A stretch of 64,000 nucleotides of DNA from Winogradskyella arenosi (GTDB lineage Bacteria; Bacteroidota; Bacteroidia; Flavobacteriales; Flavobacteriaceae). Numbering within the stretch: position 1 is the stretch's first letter; each line of letters starts with the position of its first letter. Positions 15,427-25,297 of the stretch are shown one piece after another. The position numbers were made by a program, and so were the translations under genes. Location of the stretch: positions 186,001 through 250,000 of the forward strand of contig NZ_QPJO01000005.1 of NCBI RefSeq assembly GCF_003337305.1, written 5' to 3'. The notes beneath the pieces were generated by a model. That model saw only the letters and a program-made list of their open reading frames with translations, was not told the DNA's origin and did not search any database.

Positions 15427-16770
15427 CTACTCTGTTTTATCTAAAAAATCTTTAACGCGTTCCGTTAATTTATCTAAAAATGAACGGCGTTCTTTTACGG
15501 GCTCGACTTCAACTTCTTCTTCTGGCATCGGTTCTACAAGTTCTGGCTCTGCCACAACTTCTTCTTCTACCACAACCTCTTCTTCAATAGCTTCGGCTTT
15601 TTTACGCTCTTGACGTTTTAAACCATCCATAACTAAACCTACAGCGGTTGCAAATAACGGACTCGCAATATCTTCATCACTACCACCAGCTAAATGCTCA
15701 TTAGGATAACCGATACGCGTATCCATCCCTGTGATGTATTCTACTAATTGCTTTAAATGCTTTAGTTGTGCTCCACCACCGGTTAAGACAATCCCTCCAA
15801 TCAGTTTTTTCTTCTGCTCTTCGTGACCGTAATTTTTTATTTCTACATACACCTGTTCTATAATCTCCACCACTCTGGCATGAATAATTTTAGACAAGTT
15901 TTTTAATGTTATTTCTTTTGGCTCACGTCCTCTTAACCCTGGAATGGAAACAATTTCGTTATCCTTATTTTCTCCTGGCCATGCAGATCCAAACTTCACT
16001 TTTAAAAGTTCTGCTTGCTTTTCTATAATAGAACAACCTTCTTTGATATCTTCAGTAATGACATTTCCACCAAATGGAATCACTGCTGTATGACGAATGA
16101 TCCCGTCTTTAAAAACGGCCAAATCAGTCGTTCCACCTCCGATATCAATTAAAGCTACTCCAGCTTCCTTTTCTTCACGACTTAACACTGCATTAGCAGA
16201 TGCTAAAGGTTCTAGTGTGATGCCCTCTAAATTTAAGCCTGCACTTTTTATGCAACGGCCTACGTTTCTTATAGAAGAGACTTGCCCTACAACCACATGA
16301 AAATTCGCTTCTAAACGACCGCCATACATCCCGATAGGTTCTGTAATTTCAGCCTGACCATCAATTTTATACTCTTGTGGCAAAACATGAATAATTTCTT
16401 CTCCAGGAAGCATTACCAATTTATGCACTTGATTAATTAAACGATCTATATCCTCTTCATCAATAACCACATCAGAATTCGGTCTGGTAATATAATCACT
16501 GTGTTGCAAACTACGGATATGCTGACCAGCAATGCCCACAGTAACATCTTCAATTTTTTCAGAGGCTGCTGCTTCTGCTTCTTGTACAGCTTGCTGTATA
16601 GACTGAATGGTTTGGGTGATGTTATTAACAACACCACGATGCACACCCATACTTTTAGCCCTACCTAAACCTAGAATCTCAACTTTATCGTACTCGTTTT
16701 TGCGACCAATCATGGCCACAATTTTTGTGGTTCCTATATCTAAACCTACTGAAATATTATGTTTGTCCAT
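15427..16770 (-). CDS. ftsA: Cell division protein FtsA
   Basis: This 447-residue actin-like ATPase tethers FtsZ to the membrane. The phosphate-1 motif GLDIGTTKIVAMIG is at about residues 9-22, the SHS2/1C domain follows, and the phosphate-2 loop ALIDIGGGTTDLAVF is near residue 205. An adenosine motif GGIVLTGGGAQLKHL lies near residue 325. A strongly acidic Glu/Val-rich stretch (about residues 395-425) separates the core from a C-terminal amphipathic helix (FLDKLTERVKDFL) that should bind the membrane. It stands between ftsQ (3-bp gap) and ftsZ. Confidence 0.97.
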   Translation of the reverse strand: MDKHNISVGLDIGTTKIVAMIGRKNEYDKVEILGLGRAKSMGVHRGVVNNITQTIQSIQQAVQEAEAAASEKIEDVTVGIAGQHIRSLQHSDYITRPNSDVVIDEEDIDRLINQVHKLVMLPGEEIIHVLPQEYKIDGQAEITEPIGMYGGRLEANFHVVVGQVSSIRNVGRCIKSAGLNLEGITLEPLASANAVLSREEKEAGVALIDIGGGTTDLAVFKDGIIRHTAVIPFGGNVITEDIKEGCSIIEKQAELLKVKFGSAWPGENKDNEIVSIPGLRGREPKEITLKNLSKIIHARVVEIIEQVYVEIKNYGHEEQKKKLIGGIVLTGGGAQLKHLKQLVEYITGMDTRIGYPNEHLAGGSDEDIASPLFATAVGLVMDGLKRQERKKAEAIEEEVVVEEEVVAEPELVEPMPEEEVEVEPVKERRSFLDKLTERVKDFLDKTE

Positions 16771-16773
16771 AGC

Positions 16774-17499
16774 TTACTTTTTGGTGCAAATAACTTGTTT
16801 ATCAAATTTTAAATTCACGACATCATAGTGGTCTAAAATTTGGTCTTTAAACGCCTTCTGATAAAACGCTTTAAAATTGTTAATCTTTTTCTCGAGATTT
16901 TTTAAAGTTCCTAAATGAACTTTAAAATTACTTTTCCGAATTTTAAAATCGATAGTGTCATCCTCATTTTGATGGATTTCAATAACATGTTTTTTTAAGA
17001 AATCATCTTCGTCTGCAAATTTCGCAAATTGATAGACAGTTTCAAGCTTATTTTTCTTAATATTTCCGGTAACAAGTGGAACTCTTGCTGCATAGTTAAC
17101 AGACAAAGGCATAAAGCCACCTTCATCATCAATATAATATGAGGCATTTGTATGAACTCTTGCTATTGGTTTTTTTTGTTCTACTTCCGCTGTAAGCCCG
17201 CCGTTTACTGACATAAACACTTCGGCCTGCTTTATCATTGGATTAGAATTTAGGGCAGTCTCTAAGGCATTCAAATCTATAACTTCTTTAGGCAGCTCTG
17301 CAACCGGTTCTTCATTAAGTATTAACAATTTACTAACATTTACTTCGGTGATAAACATCCTGTTAGCTCCCAAAAATGTGATTTTTGGATCCCCAACTTT
17401 ACGCACCTTGTTTCTTTGGTTAGAAAAAGCGAATAAAAAGCTTACCAATACAAGTAACCCAATGACTTTTATGTAATTAAAATTAATTTTTGACATCAA
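16774..17499 (-). CDS. ftsQ: Cell division protein FtsQ/DivIB
   Basis: This 241-residue protein has one N-terminal membrane helix (about residues 11-25) and a periplasmic part with a POTRA-like region (KVGDPKITFLGANRMFITEV onward) and a beta domain. FtsQ links FtsL/FtsB with other divisome proteins. Sequence conservation of FtsQ is low, so position in the cluster, between murC and ftsA, weighs heavily. Its start overlaps the end of murC by 17 bp; a second ATG is one codon later. Confidence 0.88.
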   Translation of the reverse strand: MMSKINFNYIKVIGLLVLVSFLFAFSNQRNKVRKVGDPKITFLGANRMFITEVNVSKLLILNEEPVAELPKEVIDLNALETALNSNPMIKQAEVFMSVNGGLTAEVEQKKPIARVHTNASYYIDDEGGFMPLSVNYAARVPLVTGNIKKNKLETVYQFAKFADEDDFLKKHVIEIHQNEDDTIDFKIRKSNFKVHLGTLKNLEKKINNFKAFYQKAFKDQILDHYDVVNLKFDKQVICTKK

Positions 17500-18835
17500 A
17501 GGCTTCTTTTATACGTTTCACTTCTTGTCCTATATCTCCAGCACCAATAGTTAACACCACTTGGGCCTTAGATTTCTCAATTTCTTTAATAAGCGCTGCC
17601 TTTTCCACTAAAGCTTTACGCGGGTTTTCTATCTTATCTAAAAGCCACTGCGAGGTCACCCCTTCTATAGGCAATTCTCTTGCCGGATAGATGTCTAAAA
17701 GTAACAGTTCATCAAACTTAGAAAGGCTTTCTGCAAACGCATCGGCAAAATCTTTAGTTCTACTGAATAAATGCGGTTGAAAAATCGCTAATACCTTTTT
17801 ATCAGGATACATTTCTCTTACCGCCTGATGCACAGCTTTAATTTCTTCAGGGTGATGAGCGTAATCGTCAATAAACACAAAATCCTCTGTCTTTATTTGA
17901 TAGGTAAAGCGACGCTTCACACCTTTATAAGACGCTAAACCTTTTTTTAAGTCGTCATAACCACATCCATATTCAGCAGCCATCGCAATAGCGATAAGCG
18001 CATTAGATAAATTATGACGTCCCGGTAAATAAAACCTAAAATCGTGTTCTATACCTTTAGGCGTCTTAATATCGAAGACGTAACTTCCATTTTCTATCCT
18101 AACATTTTGCGCGCTGTAATCCGCTTCTTCTTCTACCCCATAGGTAATACCGTCTAATGGTAAACCTTGTTTTACAAACAATTTTCCGCCCGGCTTAAGA
18201 CATTCTGAAAACGCCTTAAAACTTTCAACCAAAGCTTCCGCACTTCCATAGATATCCAAATGATCGGCATCCATAGACGTAATGCTAGCCAAGTTTGGCG
18301 ATAAGGCTAAAAAGGAACGATCAAATTCATCAGCCTCAACGACGGTAACTTCAGTACCATTCAAGATTAAGTTAGAGTCGTAATTTTCACTTATACCGCC
18401 TAGAAAAGCCGTTACAGGACTATCACAAACGTTTAAGAGATGCCCTAAAATACTCGTCGTAGTGGTTTTACCATGCGTACCAGCTACAGCCAAACAAAAG
18501 GTTTGTTTTGTAATGGCACCTAAAATAGCAGAGCGCTTAAGAATGTTGAAATTGTTGGCTTTAAAATATTCTAATTCCGAATGACCTTTAGGAATTGCCG
18601 GTGTATACACTACTAAAGTTGATTCAGCTTCTAAAAATGAGGTTTCAATTTCTGAAACATCATCGTTAAAATGAATCACAGCTCCTAAATCTTGAAGCGC
18701 ACGGGTAATCTCTGTTGGGGTTTTATCGTAACCGCCAACATGCTTACCATGGGCCACAAAATAGCGTGCAATGGCGCTCATACCGATGCCACCGATGCCA
18801 ATAAAATAGACGCTATTTATACTTTCGAAATTCAT
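17483..18835 (-). CDS. murC: UDP-N-acetylmuramate--L-alanine ligase MurC
   Basis: This 450-residue cytoplasmic ligase adds the first amino acid of the peptidoglycan stem peptide, L-Ala, to UDP-MurNAc using ATP. The N-terminal UDP-binding fold shows YFIGIGGIGMSAIARYF at about residues 10-26. The ATP loop GTHGKTTTT is at 119-127, and the central EADEFDRSFL and DDYAHHPEEI motifs and the C-terminal IFQPHLFSRT are all present. The length is normal. The start codon overlaps the murG stop by one base. Confidence 0.98.
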   Translation of the reverse strand: MNFESINSVYFIGIGGIGMSAIARYFVAHGKHVGGYDKTPTEITRALQDLGAVIHFNDDVSEIETSFLEAESTLVVYTPAIPKGHSELEYFKANNFNILKRSAILGAITKQTFCLAVAGTHGKTTTTSILGHLLNVCDSPVTAFLGGISENYDSNLILNGTEVTVVEADEFDRSFLALSPNLASITSMDADHLDIYGSAEALVESFKAFSECLKPGGKLFVKQGLPLDGITYGVEEEADYSAQNVRIENGSYVFDIKTPKGIEHDFRFYLPGRHNLSNALIAIAMAAEYGCGYDDLKKGLASYKGVKRRFTYQIKTEDFVFIDDYAHHPEEIKAVHQAVREMYPDKKVLAIFQPHLFSRTKDFADAFAESLSKFDELLLLDIYPARELPIEGVTSQWLLDKIENPRKALVEKAALIKEIEKSKAQVVLTIGAGDIGQEVKRIKEAFDVKN

Positions 18836-19938
18836 TATTTATGCAACATTTTTTCAACCTCATCAACGATATCTCGTGTGGCGTTGACCAAGGCTAAAGC
18901 TTCAATATTTTTACTTAATTCTTCTCTTTTAGTTTTATCTGTGATTAGTGCTGAAAATTTCTTCTGAAAATCAGCTTCTAAATCTTTTTCTCGTATTAAT
19001 ATAGCCGCCTCTTTATCTGCAATAGATTTGGCATTTTTAGTTTGATGGTCTTCCGCAACATTAGGCGACGGAATAAAAATCACCGGTTTCCCTACAATAC
19101 ACAATTCTGAAACCGAAATAGCCCCTGCTCTTGAGATTATAATATCTGAAGCGGCATAAGCCAAATCCATTTGATTTAGAAAGGCATGCACTTGAATTGT
19201 TTTATTCGTATCGTATTTTTTATACTGCTCATAGTATAATTTACCACATTGCCAGATCACTTGGATGTTTTGAGCTTCAAAAAAATCAATATTCGCTTCT
19301 ATAAGCTGATTAATTCGTCTTGCCCCTAAACTTCCTCCGAGCACCAATAACGTTTGTTGCTCTTTATTGAGTTTGAAAGCCGTTTGACCTTCAGCACGTT
19401 TATCCTTTACTTGCAACAAATCCTTACGAATAGGATTTCCTGTAAGCTTAATTTTCGCTTTTGGAAAAAAGCGCTCTAAACCATCATAAGCAACACAGAT
19501 GGTATTCACTTTTTTAGACAACAACTTATTAGTGATGCCTGGGAACGAATTTTGTTCTTGAATTAAACTTGGGATCCCTTTAGAGGTTGCCACTTGCAAC
19601 AAAGGTCCGCTAGCAAAACCACCGGTGCCCACAACAGCATCGGGCTTAAAGCTTTTTATAATTTTACGAGATCGCCATAAGCTGCTCATCAATTTAAACG
19701 GAAAAGCTAAATTCTTCAGGGTTAACTTTCGTTGAATTCCGGAAATCCACAAGCCTTCAATTTTATATCCTGCTTGAGGCACCTTATCCATTTCCATACG
19801 ATCTGAAGCCCCAACAAAAAGGAATTCGGCATCAGGGTAACGCAACTTTAATTCATCTGCAATAGCCACTGCAGGATAAATATGCCCTCCTGTACCTCCT
19901 CCTGAGAGGATAAATTTGTATGTTTTAGTTTGCTTCAA
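18835..19938 (-). CDS. murG: UDP-GlcNAc--undecaprenyl-PP-MurNAc-pentapeptide GlcNAc transferase MurG
   Basis: This 367-residue peripheral membrane glycosyltransferase (family GT28) turns lipid I into lipid II. The N-terminal glycine loop [15 protein letters not shown] begins at residue 13. A second glycine-rich loop ([13 protein letters not shown]) and the UDP-GlcNAc-binding region with [12 protein letters not shown] and EDHQTKNA follow. It sits between ftsW (14-bp gap) and murC (overlapping TAATG). Confidence 0.98.
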   Translation of the reverse strand: MKQTKTYKFILSGGGTGGHIYPAVAIADELKLRYPDAEFLFVGASDRMEMDKVPQAGYKIEGLWISGIQRKLTLKNLAFPFKLMSSLWRSRKIIKSFKPDAVVGTGGFASGPLLQVATSKGIPSLIQEQNSFPGITNKLLSKKVNTICVAYDGLERFFPKAKIKLTGNPIRKDLLQVKDKRAEGQTAFKLNKEQQTLLVLGGSLGARRINQLIEANIDFFEAQNIQVIWQCGKLYYEQYKKYDTNKTIQVHAFLNQMDLAYAASDIIISRAGAISVSELCIVGKPVIFIPSPNVAEDHQTKNAKSIADKEAAILIREKDLEADFQKKFSALITDKTKREELSKNIEALALVNATRDIVDEVEKMLHK

Positions 19939-19952
19939 TCTCTACTTATTTT

Positions 19953-21155
19953 TTAAATCGTTTCGCTTAAAATAGATAGCGGATTATCGTCTGCTATTTC
20001 CTGTTCTTGTTCTCTTTCTTTTAGCACTTCGCGCTTAGCGCTAACACTTAGTATAATTCCGATGGATAAACAGGTCATCCAAATAGATGTTCCACCACTA
20101 CTAATTAAGGGTAAAGTCTGACCTGTTACTGGAAACAACTCTACCGCAACGCCCATATTTAATAAGGCTTGAAATACGATAGGCAATCCTACAGCCAAGA
20201 CCAATAATTTTCCGAAGATGGTATCCGATTTATGGCTTACCACAATAATTCTAAATAACAACCACATGTATAAGACCAAAAGAAAAACACCACCATATAA
20301 GCCGTACTCTTCAATAATAATGGCAAAAATAAAATCTGAAGACGACTGTGGTAAGAAGTTCTTCTGAATACTTTTCCCCGGTCCTAAAGGTGTAATCCCT
20401 GTAGCAATAGCAATTTTGGCTTTCTCTATTTGGTAATCCGCTTCGGTATCCTCTCCATTTGAAAAATTTTCCACACGACTAATCCAAGTATCCACACGGT
20501 TAGGCATGGCGCCTGGAAATGCTTTAGCCACTAAAATAAATATGGTTAAGGCCACAAGACCACTCAGCACCATTAAAGATAAATACTTAATAGGATACCC
20601 CCCTATAAACGACAGCATCATAATCATCGTAAATACAATTGCTGTGGTAGAGAAGTTCGCCGGAAGGATTAACATTAAGATTAAAAAAACCGGAGCCCAA
20701 AGCGGCAAAATAGTTTCTTTAAACTGAATCTCTTTATCCTTTATTTTAGACAGGTAACGCGCTACATACACCATTAAAACTACGGCTGCTAAAGTAGAAG
20801 TCTGAAAAGACATACCTACAATAGGGATTTGTATCCACCGACTGGCATTAGCACCTTCTATTGTAGTGCCTTGCAACATGGTTACCAATAAAAGCACAAA
20901 CACAATAGGCACCATAATAATAGATAATCCTCTAAAATATTTATAAGGTACTTTGTGCACACCAAACATAATAACAAAGCCTAAAAACAAGTGCATAAAG
21001 TGTTTTATAAAAAACGAAAACGTACTAGAGTTCCCGCCATGGTAGGCCAAATTACTTGCCGCACTATAAACAGGCAAAAACGAGAATATAGCCAACAATG
21101 TGACTATAGCCCAAATGGCGCGATCTCCTTTTATTTGTTTAAATAGGTTTTGCAT
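19953..21155 (-). CDS. ftsW: Peptidoglycan glycosyltransferase FtsW (SEDS family)
   Basis: This 400-residue polytopic membrane protein has about ten helices and is the SEDS glycan polymerase that acts with FtsI at the septum. Family signatures include GPGKSIQKNFLPQSSSDFIFAIIIEEYG and, near the C-terminus, TGQTLPLISSGGTSIW. Assignment as FtsW rather than RodA rests on its place in the dcw cluster between murD and murG. Confidence 0.95.
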   Translation of the reverse strand: MQNLFKQIKGDRAIWAIVTLLAIFSFLPVYSAASNLAYHGGNSSTFSFFIKHFMHLFLGFVIMFGVHKVPYKYFRGLSIIMVPIVFVLLLVTMLQGTTIEGANASRWIQIPIVGMSFQTSTLAAVVLMVYVARYLSKIKDKEIQFKETILPLWAPVFLILMLILPANFSTTAIVFTMIMMLSFIGGYPIKYLSLMVLSGLVALTIFILVAKAFPGAMPNRVDTWISRVENFSNGEDTEADYQIEKAKIAIATGITPLGPGKSIQKNFLPQSSSDFIFAIIIEEYGLYGGVFLLVLYMWLLFRIIVVSHKSDTIFGKLLVLAVGLPIVFQALLNMGVAVELFPVTGQTLPLISSGGTSIWMTCLSIGIILSVSAKREVLKEREQEQEIADDNPLSILSETI

Positions 21156-21238
21156 GCTCTTTTAATCTGTCCTGCAACTGCAGGTTATTCTATATTTTTT
21201 TTTAAGGTATACTTATCGTTCGGTATTCAACCAATGAT

Positions 21239-22570
21239 TTATAAATTTCTTACTGCTTTTTTAAACTGACGTCCACGGTCTTCATAGCTCTCAAACAAAT
21301 CGAAACTTGCGCAAGCTGGTGACAATAACACATTATCTCCTGCGCTTGCCAATTTATAAGCTAACTTAACGGCTTCCGTCATGGATTGGGTTTCAACAAC
21401 CTGATCTACCATATTACTAAAGGTCTTAACCAACTTGGCATTATCCGCACCAAGACAGATAATCGCTTTTACTTTTTCGTTAATAAACGGAAACAACTCT
21501 CTATACTCATTCCCTTTATCTACACCTCCAACAATCCAAACCGTTGGTGCAGCCATGCTTTCTAATGCAAAATAAGTGGCATTAACATTAGTGGCTTTAG
21601 AATCGTTTATATACTGAACTTTATTAATTTTTAAGACACTCTCTAAACGGTGCTCTACCCCTTGAAAGTTCTCCAGACTATCACGGATGGTCTGTTTTCT
21701 TATCTTCAGTAAATGCGCAACAGTAGAAGCTGCCATCGCATTCTTCACGTTGTGTTTCCCTTCTAATGCTAAATTATTTGCTGGCATAATGATTTGGTTA
21801 TTATCTATTGTTATTATTATCTCGTTTTGGCGTAAATACGCCCCCTGCTCCATCACTCTTGTTAAGGAAAAGGGTAATTTTTTAGATTGAATTTGATGCG
21901 CTTTTAAATACTCCGCGATGACCTCATCATCGGCATCATAAATAAAGTAATCGTCTTCAGTTTGATTTTCTACTACTCTAAATTTTGAAGCGATATAATT
22001 TTCAAATTTATAATCGTAGCGATCTAAATGATCGGGAGATATATTGGTTAAAACCGCAATCTTTGGTTTAAAACTTTTTATATCATCTAACTGAAAACTA
22101 CTCACTTCTAAAACGTAGTTGTCATGATCTTCTTCAAGAACTTGCTTCGCAAAACTATCGCCAATATTCCCCGCTAAGCCTATATCTAATTCTTGTTTTA
22201 GAATATGATGCGTAAGACTTGCTGTGGTGGTCTTGCCGTTACTTCCTGTTATGGCCACCAAAGTAGCTGTTGTAAACATTGAAGCGAATTCAATTTCAGA
22301 AACCACTTGTATTCTTGCAGCGCGAATTTGTTTTACCAAAGCCACACGTTCTGGAATCCCAGGACTCTTCATAACGAGGTCTGCATTTAGAATTTTTGAT
22401 TCTGTATGCTGTTCGTCTTCAAACTCAATCTCATTATTTAAAAGAACGTCTTTATATTTTTTTTTAATCTCTCCTTTATCGGAAACAAAAACACGGTATC
22501 CCTTCGTTTTTCCTAAAAGCGCTGTTCCTACACCACTTTCACCTCCACCAAGAATGACGAGCCTTTTCAT
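21239..22570 (-). CDS. murD: UDP-N-acetylmuramoyl-L-alanine--D-glutamate ligase MurD
   Basis: This 443-residue ligase adds D-Glu to UDP-MurNAc-L-Ala. The N-terminal GGGESGVGTALL is at about residues 8-19, the ATP loop GSNGKTTT at 109-116, the central SFQLDDI and NISPDHLDRY, and the C-terminal NDSKATNVNAT and LLSPACASFDLFESYEDRG. The length is typical. The start overlaps the mraY stop by one base; ftsW follows after 83 bp. Confidence 0.98.
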   Translation of the reverse strand: MKRLVILGGGESGVGTALLGKTKGYRVFVSDKGEIKKKYKDVLLNNEIEFEDEQHTESKILNADLVMKSPGIPERVALVKQIRAARIQVVSEIEFASMFTTATLVAITGSNGKTTTASLTHHILKQELDIGLAGNIGDSFAKQVLEEDHDNYVLEVSSFQLDDIKSFKPKIAVLTNISPDHLDRYDYKFENYIASKFRVVENQTEDDYFIYDADDEVIAEYLKAHQIQSKKLPFSLTRVMEQGAYLRQNEIIITIDNNQIIMPANNLALEGKHNVKNAMAASTVAHLLKIRKQTIRDSLENFQGVEHRLESVLKINKVQYINDSKATNVNATYFALESMAAPTVWIVGGVDKGNEYRELFPFINEKVKAIICLGADNAKLVKTFSNMVDQVVETQSMTEAVKLAYKLASAGDNVLLSPACASFDLFESYEDRGRQFKKAVRNL

Positions 22571-23811
22571 TATCTAATTTTCAAGGTTACCATGGTTATA
22601 ATTGCAAGCAAAATACCTACAATCCAAAACCGTGTTACAATCTTACTTTCATGATAACCCGATTTTTGATAATGGTGGTGCAATGGCGACATTTTAAAAA
22701 TACGTCGGCCTTCACCATATTTCTTTCGTGTGTATTTAAAGTAACTCACTTGCAATACCACCGATAAATTCTCGGCTAAGAAAATTCCGCACAACACAGG
22801 GATTAACCACTCTTTACGGATGGCAATAGCGATAACAGCTATAATTCCACCGATAGTTAAACTTCCTGTATCTCCCATAAACACTTGAGCCGGATAGGTA
22901 TTGTACCATAGAAAACCAATTAACGCCCCTACAAAGGCCGCGATGTAAATGGTAATTTCTTCCGCTCTTGGGATGTACATTATATCGAGGTAATCTGAAA
23001 ACACAATATTACTAGACACCCAAGCAAAAATCCCTAAGGTAAGTACAATTATTGCGGAGGTTCCGGCGGCGAGTCCATCAATACCATCTGTAAGATTAGC
23101 ACCGTTAGACACCGCTGTAATAATAAAAATACTAACCAAAATAAAAACCACCCATGCGTACTTCTCTAAGCTTGGACTAATCCATGTAATTAAATCTGAA
23201 TAGTCAAATTCATTATCCTTTAAAAACGGAATCGTAGTCTTGGTTGACTTTTCTTCTGGCTTAAACAACTTAGCTCCTTGCACCCCAGGATTGGCTGCTC
23301 TTAACTCATTTTGTTGTTGTATTGGCAGTTTTTCTTTAATGGTAACATCATTATTAAAGAATAAAGTGGCCCCAACAATAATCCCTAGCCCCACTTGACC
23401 AAGAACTTTAAACTTTCCTTTTAAGCCTTCTTTATCATTTTTAAACTTCTTAATATAATCATCAAGAAAACCGATTGCTCCCATCCATAGGGTGGTTACA
23501 ATTAACAGAATGATGTAAATATTTTCGAGCTTAGCCAACAAAAACACCGGTATCAATGTCGCAAGGATAATAATTACCCCTCCCATTGTTGGAGTTCCTG
23601 CTTTTTCTACCTGCCCTTCTAAACCAAGATCACGAATGGTTTCTCCCACCTGCTGTCTTTGTAAAAAGCCAATAATACGCTTCCCGTATATCGTAGAAAT
23701 CAACAACGACAAAATCATAGCCACCGCTGCTCTAAAGGTTATAAACCCAAAAAGTGACGCTCCTGGCAATTGAAACTGTTGCTCTAAATATTCAAATAAG
23801 TAATACAGCAT
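22570..23811 (-). CDS. mraY: Phospho-N-acetylmuramoyl-pentapeptide transferase MraY
   Basis: This 413-residue polytopic membrane enzyme makes lipid I from UDP-MurNAc-pentapeptide and undecaprenyl phosphate. Catalytic aspartates appear as the Asp117-Asp118 pair in [11 protein letters not shown] and in [12 protein letters not shown] (about residues 239-250). The histidine-rich loop [12 protein letters not shown] lies near residue 378. At about residues 152-215 there is a hydrophilic insert not present in the roughly 360-residue proteobacterial enzyme; it is probably a feature of the Bacteroidota branch. murD is directly coupled downstream. Confidence 0.98.
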   Translation of the reverse strand: MLYYLFEYLEQQFQLPGASLFGFITFRAAVAMILSLLISTIYGKRIIGFLQRQQVGETIRDLGLEGQVEKAGTPTMGGVIIILATLIPVFLLAKLENIYIILLIVTTLWMGAIGFLDDYIKKFKNDKEGLKGKFKVLGQVGLGIIVGATLFFNNDVTIKEKLPIQQQNELRAANPGVQGAKLFKPEEKSTKTTIPFLKDNEFDYSDLITWISPSLEKYAWVVFILVSIFIITAVSNGANLTDGIDGLAAGTSAIIVLTLGIFAWVSSNIVFSDYLDIMYIPRAEEITIYIAAFVGALIGFLWYNTYPAQVFMGDTGSLTIGGIIAVIAIAIRKEWLIPVLCGIFLAENLSVVLQVSYFKYTRKKYGEGRRIFKMSPLHHHYQKSGYHESKIVTRFWIVGILLAIITMVTLKIR

Positions 23812-23833
23812 TCTTAGTGGTTGTTTTCGTTTT

Positions 23834-25297
23834 TTATTTCTCTAATTGTTTTAAATACGTTTGAACGATTTTATAATCGTCAAAATCAAAGCGCTCTCCT
23901 TTTATTTCTTGATAGGTTTCATGTCCTTTTCCTGCGATAAGAATAATATCCTTTTCACCTGCCATCTGACACGCTGTTTTTATAGCTTGTTTCCTATCGG
24001 TGATGGCTAATGTTTTATTAAAATTTTGGGCTTGTACTCCTTTTTCCATGTCTTCTATAATGGTTTCAGGCACCTCACTTCTTGGATTATCACTGGTTAA
24101 AATTACCTTCGTACTTAAAGCCGATGCGATATGGGCCATTTTAGGACGTTTGGTTTTATCCCGATCACCACCACAACCGACTACCGTAATAAGGGTTTCA
24201 TTCTTAGTCCGGATATTATTGATGGTTTCTAATACATTTTTTAAAGCATCTGGCGTATGCGCATAATCAACTATAGCGGTAATTCGTCCTTCTGAAATAA
24301 AATATTGAAAACGTCCGGAAACATTTTCGAGCTCACTAATTAATCGTAATATTTCTTCTTTCTCTAGGCCTAATAATTCTGCAGTCCCATAAATCGCCAA
24401 AATATTATAAGCATTAAAACTTCCAATAAGACGCGTCCACAACTCGCTATCATTAACTTTTAGCAACAAGCCTCCAAATTCATTTTCTAAAATCTGCGCT
24501 CTATAATCGGCATAATTTTTTAAGGCATAAGTATATTTTTTAGCTTGGGTATTTTGCAACATCACCAAACCATTTTTATCATCGCTATTGGTCAACGCAA
24601 AAGCTTCACTTGGCAACTGATCGAAAAAGGTTTTTTTAACATCTCTATATTCCGCAAAAGTATCGTGATAATCTAAATGATCATGTGACAAGTTTGTAAA
24701 TATGCCACCTTCAAACTTTAAACCTTCTGTTCTTTTTTGATGGATGCCATGAGAACTCACTTCCATAAAGCAAAATTCCACTCCGGCATCATTCATTAAG
24801 CTTAAATACTTATTAATAGTCAAGGAATCTGGTGTGGTATGTGTGGCTTTAAACTCTTGATCATCGACCATGATTTTCACGGTAGACAAAAGCCCCACTT
24901 TATACCCAGCCTTCTTAAAAAGTTGATATAACAAACTTGAAATGGTCGTTTTACCATTGGTTCCCGTTACTCCAACTAACTTTAGATTCTCTGAAGGATG
25001 CTCATAAAAATTGGCTGCCATATAAGCTAAAGCCTGATGCGAATTCCCAACTTCTATATATGCAATTCCGTTTTCAAGCGTCTCCGGAAGTGCTTCACAA
25101 ACAATTGCTGTCGCCCCACTTTTAATCGCCTTATCAATATACTGATGTCCATCGGTTAGCGTTCCTGAGATTGCTACAAAAACATCGTTAGTTTCAACCT
25201 GTCGTGAATCAAACTCAATTTTATGCACAGGAATACCTGTACTCCCCACCACAGCATTGATTGTAACCTTATACAATATGTCTTTTAAAACTGTCAT
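23834..25297 (-). CDS. murE: UDP-MurNAc-L-Ala-D-Glu:meso-diaminopimelate ligase MurE
   Basis: This 487-residue ligase adds the third stem-peptide residue. The ATP loop GTNGKTT is at residues 112-118. The DNPR motif at residues 403-406, in TSDNPRSE, is the signature for meso-diaminopimelate rather than lysine, so the cell wall is predicted to be of the DAP type. Other motifs are THTTPDSLT and DYAHTPDAL. Its ATG overlaps the ftsI stop by four bases (ATGA). Confidence 0.98.
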   Translation of the reverse strand: MTVLKDILYKVTINAVVGSTGIPVHKIEFDSRQVETNDVFVAISGTLTDGHQYIDKAIKSGATAIVCEALPETLENGIAYIEVGNSHQALAYMAANFYEHPSENLKLVGVTGTNGKTTISSLLYQLFKKAGYKVGLLSTVKIMVDDQEFKATHTTPDSLTINKYLSLMNDAGVEFCFMEVSSHGIHQKRTEGLKFEGGIFTNLSHDHLDYHDTFAEYRDVKKTFFDQLPSEAFALTNSDDKNGLVMLQNTQAKKYTYALKNYADYRAQILENEFGGLLLKVNDSELWTRLIGSFNAYNILAIYGTAELLGLEKEEILRLISELENVSGRFQYFISEGRITAIVDYAHTPDALKNVLETINNIRTKNETLITVVGCGGDRDKTKRPKMAHIASALSTKVILTSDNPRSEVPETIIEDMEKGVQAQNFNKTLAITDRKQAIKTACQMAGEKDIILIAGKGHETYQEIKGERFDFDDYKIVQTYLKQLEK

